NCBI GenBank assembly: GCA_023381095.1
Contig: JAMCTO010000006.1
Span: forward strand, 1,174 to 8,624
Length of the DNA stretch: 7,451 bases
From: Bacillota bacterium
GTDB lineage: Bacteria > Bacillota > Sulfobacillia > Sulfobacillales > Sulfobacillaceae
Direction: 5' to 3'
The notes under the pieces are model-generated. The model ran no database searches. It had not been told where the DNA came from and saw nothing but the letters and a program-made list of their open reading frames with translations. This document shows, piece by piece, positions 1 to 6,025 of the stretch; position 1 is the first letter of the stretch, and every line of letters begins with the position of its first letter. Position numbers and translations under genes: made by a program.

Positions 1-1184
1 CGACATTTTCCAGCCACGTTCGCCGATTGGTGCCGATGGTGGAGCGAGCTGATGCACGTACACTGTGTTTAATTGACGAATTGGGTGCGGGCACTGATCC
101 AGAAGAAGGCGCGGCGTTAGCAGAGTCCATTTTAGAACGCTTAAGTCAGCGTCAGGCATATGTAATGGCTACTACCCATTACAATCGACTCAAACTCTTG
201 GGGTTTCAAGACCCGGGAGTGGTTAATGCGCATGTGGCTTTTGACATGGAAACACTAGTACCGACCTACCATTTAGTTATGGGCCAGCCGGGCAGTTCCC
301 ACGCTTTTAGTATTGCTGAACGCTTAGGTATGCCTCGGACCATTGTTGATCGGGGTCGCGAACTGATGACCGCGGAAAGCCTGGCATTGACGGAGGCGAT
401 TGCTGCGGTCAATCAGCTTGACCAGGATTTGCGTGAGTCACGGCGGCAATTTGAGATGGACAGGAATCAATGGGAACTGGCTAAAGCTCAAAAGGATCTG
501 GAGCAAACCAAATTACAGGACCGATTGGAACAAGATCGCCGAAGACTGCGAGAAACCTGGACAAAGGCACTGGAGCAGACGAAAGTCGAAATTGATCGGC
601 TTATGGGAGAAGTGCGTCGCACTGAAGGCCAGGAACGAGCGCGAGCAATCGAGCAGCTGCGCAGTACTTGGCGAGAGCAAGGCACACTGCCCGAGCCTCT
701 AAAAATCGTTCCGACAACCACCGGACCACGTCCTACCGCAGTGGACGATTGGGTGAAAATTCGTGGGTTTTCGGATTTTGGCCACATTCTCGAAATTGAA
801 GGGCCCACGGCGCTAATTGAGGTAGGTTCGCTCCGCATCCGGTTGCCACTCAATGAGTTAGAGCGCGTTGCGCAACCTAAATCTACTGCTCTCCGACGAC
901 CCGCGGCTAAACCCGCCGGATCTCCCGGCGGCCATATTGAGGTGGATGTACGAGGTATGACCGCAGACGATGCCTGGGACGTGGTGGATCGGTTTTTAGA
1001 CAATGCGGTGCTGTCGGGGTGGCCAATGATTCGCATCATTCATGGTAAAGGAACCGGTACTTTGCGTCGAGTGTTAGGAGAAAGGTTGCGGCAGGATTCT
1101 CGCGTTGTGAGCCTCCGCCTTGGAGCACAGGGTGAAGGTGGCGATGGTGTGACCGTTGCCTGGCTCGATGATGAACCGTCCTAA
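1..1184 (+). CDS. mutS2: Endonuclease/ATPase MutS2, C-terminal part (5' end cut by window edge)
   Basis: MutS2 is a MutS-family ATPase. In bacteria it has been linked to suppression of recombination and to rescue or splitting of collided ribosomes. The reading frame is open from base 3 and begins inside the ATPase domain with a TFSSH motif. Numbering codons from base 27, the Walker B segment LCLIDELGAGTDP lies at about 13-25 (D17, E18), and ATTHY, the conserved switch histidine region, at 48-52. The MutS2 segment containing PTYHLVMGQPGSSHAF follows. Residues about 120-220 are rich in E, Q, R and K and should form the long helical arm. A KOW-like beta segment lies near 243-285. A C-terminal Smr domain starts near 303, with DVRGM at 307-311 and HGKGTGTLR at 339-347. 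The Smr domain separates MutS2 from MutS1. The lever, clamp and Walker A regions lie outside the window. The gene ends with TAA at 1182-1184. Confidence 0.95.
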   Translation, partial: TFSSHVRRLVPMVERADARTLCLIDELGAGTDPEEGAALAESILERLSQRQAYVMATTHYNRLKLLGFQDPGVVNAHVAFDMETLVPTYHLVMGQPGSSHAFSIAERLGMPRTIVDRGRELMTAESLALTEAIAAVNQLDQDLRESRRQFEMDRNQWELAKAQKDLEQTKLQDRLEQDRRRLRETWTKALEQTKVEIDRLMGEVRRTEGQERARAIEQLRSTWREQGTLPEPLKIVPTTTGPRPTAVDDWVKIRGFSDFGHILEIEGPTALIEVGSLRIRLPLNELERVAQPKSTALRRPAAKPAGSPGGHIEVDVRGMTADDAWDVVDRFLDNAVLSGWPMIRIIHGKGTGTLRRVLGERLRQDSRVVSLRLGAQGEGGDGVTVAWLDDEPS

Positions 1185-1192
1185 GTCATGTC

Positions 1193-1222
1193 TTTTCAGG
1201 ATTTTCTCGGGTGTGATATACT
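1193..1222 (+). promoter_or_regulatory. Candidate sigma-A promoter for the tyrS operon (extended -10)
   Basis: TTTTCA (1193-1198) matches 4 of 6 consensus -35 bases. It is followed after 18 bp by TATACT (1217-1222), which matches 5 of 6 bases of the -10 box. The TG at 1214-1215, one base before the hexamer, makes an extended -10 (TGATATACT). Transcription would start near 1229 and give a leader of about 140 nt before the tyrS ribosome binding site. The -10 lies inside a small inverted repeat, GTGA (1213-1216) and TCAC (1222-1225), which could be an operator or chance. The site begins 9 bp after the mutS2 stop, and I see no U-tract terminator between them, so read-through from mutS2 is possible. 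Confidence 0.5.
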
Positions 1223-1228
1223 CACCGC

Positions 1229-1355
1229 AGAATTGTAACCATGATTCGGAGTCTGGGTAACCTCCTACACTCTTAGAGGCAGGGGAGGGATGGTGTATAT
1301 TTCAGGCCGGGATCTCGTGCGGGATCCGCCTATAAGAATTTGAAAAGTATTGATC
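1229..1355 (+). other. tyrS leader region with possible RNA structure, not a recognisable T-box
   Basis: This non-coding stretch lies between the promoter and the tyrS ribosome binding site. One clear hairpin is GGC 1305-1307 with GCC 1328-1330, plus GGATC 1310-1314 with GATCC 1323-1327, giving 8 pairs, a two-base bulge and an 8-base loop. No run of T follows, so it is not an intrinsic terminator. CCTCC (1261-1265) can pair with GGAGG (1284-1288). The overlapping CTCCT (1262-1266) is complementary to the ribosome binding site core AGGAG (1358-1362), and the two pairings exclude each other. Firmicute tyrS genes often carry a T-box, but I find no convincing antiterminator T-box sequence here. 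Any control role is inference. Confidence 0.35.
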
Positions 1356-1362
1356 AGAGGAG
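1356..1362 (+). promoter_or_regulatory. Ribosome binding site pointing to a tyrS start at GTG 1370
   Basis: AGAGGAG at 1356-1362 is a strong Shine-Dalgarno sequence. It sits 7 bases upstream of GTG at 1370, an ideal distance. The codons from 1370 read V-E-D-L-A-K-T-V-D-R-L-V-D-G-T-D-D-V-V, as expected for the N-terminus of a TyrZ-type tyrosyl-tRNA synthetase. No comparable site precedes the GTG codons at 1438 and 1441, where the long tyrS frame begins. This site therefore marks 1370 as the original start of tyrS. Confidence 0.75.
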
Positions 1363-1369
1363 ACGGATT

Positions 1370-1444
1370 GTGGAGGATCTAGCAAAAACTGTCGACCGCT
1401 TAGTCGACGGGACCGATGACGTGGTGAAACCGATGACGTGGTGA
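1370..1444 (+). CDS. Frame-shifted N-terminal fragment of tyrS (24 codons plus stop)
   Basis: Translation from GTG 1370, behind the strong ribosome binding site, gives 24 residues that end in K-P-M-T-W at TGA 1442-1444. The first 19 residues, through G-T-D-D-V-V, look like the normal start of the synthetase. The last five come from reading through the second copy of a 17-bp tandem repeat. Removing one copy joins this frame directly to the N-P-E-L-L-A-Q of the main tyrS frame and gives an intact protein of 397 residues. The stop overlaps the GTG at 1441 (GTGA, 1441-1444), so a terminating ribosome could restart there. Either the gene is broken or re-initiating in this strain, or the duplication is a sequence error. 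Confidence 0.7.
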   Translation: MEDLAKTVDRLVDGTDDVVKPMTW

Positions 1445-1445
1445 A
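1412..1445 (+). repeat. Exact 17-bp tandem duplication inside the start of tyrS
   Basis: The unit accgatgacgtggtgaa occurs at 1412-1428 and again, with no mismatch, at 1429-1445. The flanking bases differ (G1411 against A1428, A1429 against T1446), so the duplication is exactly 17 bp. Seventeen is not a multiple of three, so the second copy shifts the reading frame. It also creates the second GTGGTGA motif, which holds the in-frame stop of the upstream fragment and the start codon of the remaining tyrS frame. Slipped-strand replication could give rise to it; an assembly or sequencing error would look the same. Confidence 0.95.
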
Positions 1446-2580
1446 TCCAGAGCTATTAGCGCAAAAGTTGGGCAAGTCTCAGAAGACCGGAATGCCGTTG
1501 ATTGTGAAGTTGGGCGTGGATCCGACGGCCCCGGATATCCATTTAGGGCATACCGTAGTAATGGAGAAATTGCGGCAGTTTCAAGATTTAGGCCATGTGG
1601 TGGTATTTTTGATTGGCGATATGACCGGACGAATTGGCGATCCCACTGACCGGGCGGCCACGCGAAAGCAGTTGAGTAAAGACGAAGTCGACCAATTTGC
1701 CCGCACTTATATTGAACAGGCTAATCATATTTTGAAAACCGAACGCATGCAAGTGCGATACAATAGCGAATGGTTTCAATTCTTGCAACTGCCCGATATG
1801 ATACAGCTTTTGAGCCATATCACCCTCGCCCGCATTTTGGAACGTGATGATTTCCACAGCCGTTTTGAAGATCATGCCCCTATTCACCTCCATGAATTGC
1901 TTTACCCCTTAATGCAAGGCTATGATTCGGTGGCCCTGCGAGCAGACGTAGAACTCGGCGGAACAGACCAGCGTTTTAACATTATGACTGCCAGACAAAT
2001 TCAAGAAGACTACGGAATGGAACCCGAAGTCGGAATTTTTATGCCGCTGTTGGAGGGCACCGACGGGGTGCGCAAGATGAGTAAAAGCCAAGGAAACCAC
2101 ATCGGCATTACCGAACCTGCCCGTGACATGTTTGGTAAAGTGATGTCTATCCCCGACGGCTTAATCGCTCGTTGGGCCCATTTATTATTTGGCATGGATT
2201 TTGCCCAATGGCAGAAACGGGTAGAACACGAAAATCCTCGAGATGTCAAAGCCGACTTGGCATTACGGATTGTGGAGCGGTTTTGGGATCGTGAACATGC
2301 TGAGCGGGCGGCAGAAGAATTCTCTCGGACATTTAGCCAACGCGGGATACCTTCGGAAATGCCGGTGGTTCGCTTAGATCGGGATCCATGGGAGGTGTCC
2401 GCCATTGAACTCGTAGCATTTCTTCCTGGGGTAGCAAGTCGGCAGGAAGCGCGGAGATTTTTGCAGCAAGGTGCGGTGGTATTGAATGATGAGCGCCTAA
2501 GCATGGATCAAACAGTGCGGGTGGTGAGTGGAGACTGGATCCGGGTAGGCCGGCGCCGGTACTATCGATTTGAGGAGTGA
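1438..2580 (+). CDS. tyrS: Tyrosyl-tRNA synthetase, TyrZ-type (main frame, lacks its natural N-terminus)
   Basis: This cytoplasmic enzyme joins tyrosine to tRNA-Tyr using ATP. Numbering from GTG 1438, the class I signature HLGH is at 35-38, just after KLGVDPTAPD. The tyrosine-binding segment YDSVALRADVELGGTDQ follows in the middle of the catalytic domain, and KMSKS is at 213-217. The last 65 or so residues form an S4-like RNA-binding domain (LPGVASRQEARRFL, then GDWIRVGRRR). The KLGVDPTAPD and S4 arrangement fits the TyrZ/TyrS2 subgroup, usually about 400-420 residues. At 380 residues the frame is short by the 17-18 residues encoded from GTG 1370 in the other frame. GTG 1438 or GTG 1441 could serve as a restart; neither has a good ribosome binding site of its own. 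The catalytic parts look intact, so I annotate a coding gene and not a pseudogene. The last codons carry the ribosome binding site of the TPR gene. Confidence 0.93.
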   Translation: MVNPELLAQKLGKSQKTGMPLIVKLGVDPTAPDIHLGHTVVMEKLRQFQDLGHVVVFLIGDMTGRIGDPTDRAATRKQLSKDEVDQFARTYIEQANHILKTERMQVRYNSEWFQFLQLPDMIQLLSHITLARILERDDFHSRFEDHAPIHLHELLYPLMQGYDSVALRADVELGGTDQRFNIMTARQIQEDYGMEPEVGIFMPLLEGTDGVRKMSKSQGNHIGITEPARDMFGKVMSIPDGLIARWAHLLFGMDFAQWQKRVEHENPRDVKADLALRIVERFWDREHAERAAEEFSRTFSQRGIPSEMPVVRLDRDPWEVSAIELVAFLPGVASRQEARRFLQQGAVVLNDERLSMDQTVRVVSGDWIRVGRRRYYRFEE

Positions 2581-2584
2581 GGAT

Positions 2585-3307
2585 GTGTTAGCCCAAGAAG
2601 AAGAGCAACTAGGGTGGCAGCATATCGAAAGTGGGCAGTTAGAACATGCGGAATCACATTTTCGGCGAGCATTGGAATTAGATCCATTTCGCGCTGATGC
2701 ACTAAATGGGCTAGGCACGGTATACTTGAAGTGGGGGGAACTGTCGCAAGCGTTGGAACTGTTCCAAATGGCCATTGCCCAGGCGGAATTGGCTCTGCCC
2801 CGCAAAAAACGCCACACCGGATGGCAGGACGAGTCGATTCGCCCTTATTTGCGAGGACTTTATAATTTGGCTACTACGCTGAGCCGATTAGAATATTGGG
2901 ATGGCGTCCGCGAATCGCTTGAGGAGCTCCTAGCGTGGGATCCCGCAGGAATGGATGGAACCATCTTCTATTTATTAGGCCATGCGTATCATCGTTTGGG
3001 TCGTCTGGCCGAGGCATTGCATGCATATAGGGAAGCGGCCGGCACTGCTGAGGTAGATTACAGCATAGGATTACTCTATTTAGAGAGTCAACGGGTTCGT
3101 GATGCAGAGAGAGCATGGACTCGCGCCATTCGCCATTTGGCCGAAGTGGTGCCGTTATTGCGGTATTATCCGCGCGTGCAGCCCATTTCCAGCGTCGGTG
3201 ATACCACGTTTAGCCGTGCGGCACGTTATGTGGAGTTACAGCGGGATTTATGGAATGAGAAGGCTTGTCAAGCGTTGGGGCGGGTGGCTGATAGTTTGGA
3301 GGAGTAA
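2585..3307 (+). CDS. Tetratricopeptide repeat protein of unknown role
   Basis: A soluble protein of 240 residues with no signal peptide or membrane segment. I chose GTG 2585 because AGGAG (2573-2577) lies 7 bases upstream, inside the end of tyrS; a TTG at 2570 in the same frame has no such site. From the GTG, two typical TPR units cover about residues 5-65 (GWQHIESGQLEHAESHF, ALELDPFRADALNGLG, YLKWGELSQALELF). A second helical block runs from about 80 to 180: RGLYNLATTLSRLEYWDGV, then LLAWDPAGMDGTIFYLLGHA, then SIGLLYLESQRVRDAERAW. That block and the tail (VVPLLRYYPRVQP, then a Y-V-E-L-Q-R-D-L-W element) recall TPR proteins of the ST7 or SEC-C-associated kind; this is from memory and unsure. 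TPRs bind proteins, so it may serve a neighbouring product. It ends 2 nt before the E1-like gene, which suggests translational coupling. Confidence 0.85.
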   Translation: MLAQEEEQLGWQHIESGQLEHAESHFRRALELDPFRADALNGLGTVYLKWGELSQALELFQMAIAQAELALPRKKRHTGWQDESIRPYLRGLYNLATTLSRLEYWDGVRESLEELLAWDPAGMDGTIFYLLGHAYHRLGRLAEALHAYREAAGTAEVDYSIGLLYLESQRVRDAERAWTRAIRHLAEVVPLLRYYPRVQPISSVGDTTFSRAARYVELQRDLWNEKACQALGRVADSLEE

Positions 3308-3309
3308 CC

Positions 3310-3960
3310 ATGTATCATGTGGCGGTAGTGGGGGCTGGCGCCATTGGCAATCCGGTGGCGTTTGGCTTGTCCCAGCATTGGTCCGTTAGCCAGATCACCG
3401 TCATTGATGCAGATCGGATTGTTCTATCCAATCTTGCGCGCCAGCCATGGTATCAAGCCCCGGATATTGGTGCATACAAAGCTCCGATGTTAGTGGAGCG
3501 CGTCGGCGGACATAATCCAGCCGTGAAATGGCGTGCCGTCACCGAGATGTTGCGTGAGGGTAATGTTGATGACCTACTCGCTGACGTAGACCTGGTGATC
3601 GACGCTACTGACAACTGGGAAACCCGTTTGACTATTCAAGATTGGGCCGCCAAATGGCAGCGGCCATGGATTTTTAATAGCGCAGTGCGTTTGGAGGGAA
3701 TGAGTCTCGGCTTAATCCCTGGTGGCCCTTGCCTCAGATGCTGGTTTGGTACCAGTCAGACGGAAGGTCCACGCTGCTTTGAGGCGGGAGTACTAGGTTC
3801 GGTAACGTTAGCGGTGGCGGGACAAGCGATTACCTTGTTCGATCAGTGGGTGAGACATCCCAAGAAGCCTAGTGGACTATGGCTGGTTGACGGGATCGAC
3901 GGCAAGTTTCGGGTAATTTCCCCGACAGCGATGAGGTGTTCTCATTATGGAAATGGATGA
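3310..3960 (+). CDS. ThiF/MoeB/HesA-family E1-like adenylyltransferase
   Basis: This family uses ATP to adenylate the C-terminal glycine of a ubiquitin-like sulfur carrier or a similar carboxylate. ATG 3310 follows GGAGGAG (3298-3304). In 216 residues I see the nucleotide loop GAGAIG (8-13), D33 and D35 of the second strand, SNLARQ (40-45), K57, DATDNWETR (98-106, the Mg/ATP aspartate region), CLRC (141-144, first zinc pair) and C156 in CFEAGVLG, at the place of the catalytic cysteine of ThiF/MoeB. Three features are odd. The protein starts directly at the first Rossmann strand and lacks the RYxRQ helix that precedes it in MoeB and ThiF. The second zinc pair is C210-S-H212 and not CxxC. There is no rhodanese domain. 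No MoaD- or ThiS-like partner is in the window, so the substrate is unknown. It overlaps the next gene by 14 nt. Confidence 0.9.
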   Translation: MYHVAVVGAGAIGNPVAFGLSQHWSVSQITVIDADRIVLSNLARQPWYQAPDIGAYKAPMLVERVGGHNPAVKWRAVTEMLREGNVDDLLADVDLVIDATDNWETRLTIQDWAAKWQRPWIFNSAVRLEGMSLGLIPGGPCLRCWFGTSQTEGPRCFEAGVLGSVTLAVAGQAITLFDQWVRHPKKPSGLWLVDGIDGKFRVISPTAMRCSHYGNG

Positions 3961-4267
3961 TGCCACCCTAGAGCAATTCGCGCGCCAGGTGTTGGTAGAC
4001 GAGGTGGGGTACGATGGGCAATGTGCCATTTTGCAAACTCCTCTACGAGTCACAGCCCCTGATGGGATATGGCGTGATTTAGCGTGCCGATATCTTTCTG
4101 CTGCTGGTTTTCCGATCGCCGTGGCTGATGGTGCAGACCCGACCTTAGTCGTGTCCGGCGGCAAATACTGGCAGGAGATTCCGCTGGAATCTGACATCGG
4201 ACGCCTAATGATGGAGATTGGCCAGACGATAACCCAGGTGATCTTAAGCATCGCAAGCCAAAAATGA
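3947..4267 (+). CDS. Small protein resembling the N-terminal helix and first Rossmann unit of an E1-like enzyme
   Basis: A protein of 106 residues. ATG 3947 has GAGGTG (3933-3938) 8 bases upstream and overlaps the end of the E1-like gene. I do not know it as a named family. Residues 8-35 (L-E-Q-F-A-R-Q-V-L, then D-G-Q, then L-R-V) match the pattern of the MoeB/ThiF N-terminus (R-Y-x-R-Q-I-L, DGQ, L-x-x-x-x-V). Residues 34-60 (RVTAPDGIWRDLACRYLSAAG, then PIAVA) follow the beta-helix-beta path of the E1 nucleotide fold, but the GxGxxG loop is replaced by APDGIW, so it should not bind ATP by itself. The remaining part (65-106) is not recognised and has a helical C-terminus. In dimeric E1 enzymes the helix arginine reaches the partner's ATP site; R13 could do that here for the upstream protein. 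That role is inference. The C-terminus is not Gly-Gly, so it is not an obvious sulfur carrier. Confidence 0.75.
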   Translation: MEMDDATLEQFARQVLVDEVGYDGQCAILQTPLRVTAPDGIWRDLACRYLSAAGFPIAVADGADPTLVVSGGKYWQEIPLESDIGRLMMEIGQTITQVILSIASQK

Positions 4268-4289
4268 AGGACAGATCCGGGAGGACGCG

Positions 4290-6002
4290 ATGGGGGAAAT
4301 GCGCGAGTTGACGGTAGCCTTGGTTCAAATGAATAGTGTGGTGGGAGACGTTGGCGGGAACCTGGCCAAAATGACATCGGCCCTTGAATTCGCACGGGAT
4401 GGCGGCGCTCAACTTGTCGTATTTCCAGAGATGTGCCTGGCGGGCTATCCGCCGGAAGATTTATTGTTTCGATCCTCATTCTTATCGGAATTGGCTGACG
4501 CTAACCAAGACTTCATTGCCAAAACCCAGGACGTTCTGGCGGTATGGGGTTATGCCTACGCGGAGGAAGCGTTGTATAACACGGCGGTAATAGCTTTTCA
4601 GGGCACACTGGTGGGCCAGTTGCACAAGCACCATCTGCCAAACTATGGTGTTTTCGATGAAGAACGATATTTTTCACCTGGAGACACGACTGCTATTGTT
4701 CGGTGGGATGACTGGAAACTTGGGGTATCCATTTGCGAAGATCTTTGGTATCCCGACGGGCCCTATTTGGTCCAGGCACGACACGGAGCCAATCTGTTAA
4801 TCAACATCAGCGCATCGCCGTTTTCCCGCGGCAAGCAGCAAATGCGAGAGCAAATGATGGGAACCCGGGCTGATGATGCAGCAGCCTATTTATTGTGGAC
4901 AAATATGGTAGGGGCGCAAGACGAATTGGTGTTCGATGGACAAAGCACGATTTTTTCGCCAGGCGGCCAGGTCTTGGCACGAGCTCACGCGTTTGAGGAA
5001 GACGTGTTGCAGGTGACCTTGACGCGGACACCGAGTCAACATCGCCGTTGGATTGATCCCCGATGGCGTCTGAATGCAGCTGAGGAACCGGTAGTGCAGT
5101 GGGTGGTTACCGGCAATCTAGGACGCGCTCATTCTCCGCAACCGCCACGTTTGACGTCCATGGTATCAGACGACGAGGCGCTATATCGGGCACTGGTCTT
5201 GGGGGTGCGTGACTACGTTGAAAAAAATCGCTTTGGCGATGTGGTGATTGGATTGTCTGGGGGGATCGATTCGGCGCTGACCGCATGCATTGCGGTCGAC
5301 GCGTTGGGAGCCGGTCGAGTCCATGGTGTTCTCATGCCGTCATCAATTACCTCCCACAGCAGTCGAAAAGATGCTTTGGATCTGGCGCAAAATCTTGGCG
5401 TCGAAACACGCGAACTCCCCATTGCCGATGTGATGGCGGAGTTTATGGAGGTGCTGCGAACATCTTTTGGCAATCGTCCTATCGACTTGACTGAGGAAAA
5501 TCTTCAAGCACGAATTCGTGGCACATTGTTAATGGCGTTGTCCAACAAAATGGGATGGTTGGTGCTGACGACGGGGAACAAGAGCGAATTGGCTACAGGA
5601 TATAGTACGTTATACGGCGATATGGCTGGAGGATTTGCCGTGTTGAAAGACGTATTGAAGGTGGAAGTCTTTCGATTGTCTCGCTGGGTCAATAGTGCGG
5701 GGGAGCGTATTCCTCACAATGTGCTGATCAAACCACCATCAGCAGAATTGCGTCCGGATCAAAAGGATGAGGACAGCCTTCCACCTTATGAAATTTTGGA
5801 TAAAATCTTAGCAGGGTATATTGAAGACGATTTGACGGCAGATGAATTGATTCGGGCAGGTTTGCCCCAGGATGCGGTAGACCTTACGTTAAAGCTGGTG
5901 AATCGCAATGAATATAAGCGGCGGCAGGCACCAGTCGGGATCAAGGTTACCCCGCGGGCGTTTGGCCGGGATCGACGAATGCCTATCACCGGACGGTTTT
6001 AA
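4290..6002 (+). CDS. nadE: Glutamine-dependent NAD+ synthetase (two-domain)
   Basis: This enzyme catalyses the last step of NAD+ synthesis, amidating deamido-NAD+ with ATP and ammonia released from glutamine. The 570 residues hold two domains. The N-terminal nitrilase-like glutaminase, about 5-270, has the E-K-C triad: E47 in FPEM, K113 in QLHKHHLPNYGVFDEERYF, and C149 in SICEDLWYPDGP. The C-terminal synthetase domain, about 295-570, has the PP-loop SGGIDS at 323-328, TTGNKSE at 427-433, the Y-x-T-L-Y-G-D-M-A-G-G-F segment, and KPPSAELRPDQKDEDSLPPYE near the end. Length and motifs match the long bacterial form. Bacillus subtilis, by contrast, has only the short ammonia-dependent NadE, so this organism can draw nitrogen directly from glutamine. 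The start is ATG 4290 with GGGAGGA at 4279-4285; ATG 4299 is an alternative. The gene begins 22 nt after the small E1-related gene. Confidence 0.97.
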   Translation: MGEMRELTVALVQMNSVVGDVGGNLAKMTSALEFARDGGAQLVVFPEMCLAGYPPEDLLFRSSFLSELADANQDFIAKTQDVLAVWGYAYAEEALYNTAVIAFQGTLVGQLHKHHLPNYGVFDEERYFSPGDTTAIVRWDDWKLGVSICEDLWYPDGPYLVQARHGANLLINISASPFSRGKQQMREQMMGTRADDAAAYLLWTNMVGAQDELVFDGQSTIFSPGGQVLARAHAFEEDVLQVTLTRTPSQHRRWIDPRWRLNAAEEPVVQWVVTGNLGRAHSPQPPRLTSMVSDDEALYRALVLGVRDYVEKNRFGDVVIGLSGGIDSALTACIAVDALGAGRVHGVLMPSSITSHSSRKDALDLAQNLGVETRELPIADVMAEFMEVLRTSFGNRPIDLTEENLQARIRGTLLMALSNKMGWLVLTTGNKSELATGYSTLYGDMAGGFAVLKDVLKVEVFRLSRWVNSAGERIPHNVLIKPPSAELRPDQKDEDSLPPYEILDKILAGYIEDDLTADELIRAGLPQDAVDLTLKLVNRNEYKRRQAPVGIKVTPRAFGRDRRMPITGRF

Positions 6003-6025
6003 AAAACAGGCAAGGGGGCGGTAAT

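Noticed and set aside
488..1039. Minus-strand open frame of 183 residues inside mutS2
   Set aside because: It lies opposite a well-conserved gene, has a low-complexity S/R-rich product and no ribosome binding site evidence; it is a shadow of the mutS2 frame.
1275..1284. AGAGGCAGGG in the tyrS leader and its reverse complement at 7423-7432
   Set aside because: A 10-base match between two places in a 7.4-kb window is expected by chance several times; no further similarity surrounds it.
1305..1330. Intrinsic terminator
   Set aside because: The hairpin is fair, but it is followed by TATAAGAATTTG and not by a T-run.
1229..1369. T-box riboswitch upstream of tyrS
   Set aside because: Position and length fit, but I could not find the conserved antiterminator T-box sequence; the TGGGTAACC at about 1253-1261 is not close enough, and no T-run terminator follows.
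2010..2504. Minus-strand open frame of 164 residues inside tyrS
   Set aside because: It is opposite the TyrRS KMSKS and C-terminal regions, its product is S/R-rich with no domain pattern, and no operon context supports it.
3310..4267. E1-like gene and small gene as one gene broken by a frameshift
   Set aside because: The small protein resembles the N-terminus of an E1, not its missing C-terminus. It has its own ribosome binding site, and joining the frames would put the RQ helix after the zinc region.
3877..4479. Minus-strand open frame of 200 residues across the E1-like, small and nadE genes
   Set aside because: It crosses three plus-strand genes that each have a ribosome binding site and motif support; the product has no recognisable motif.
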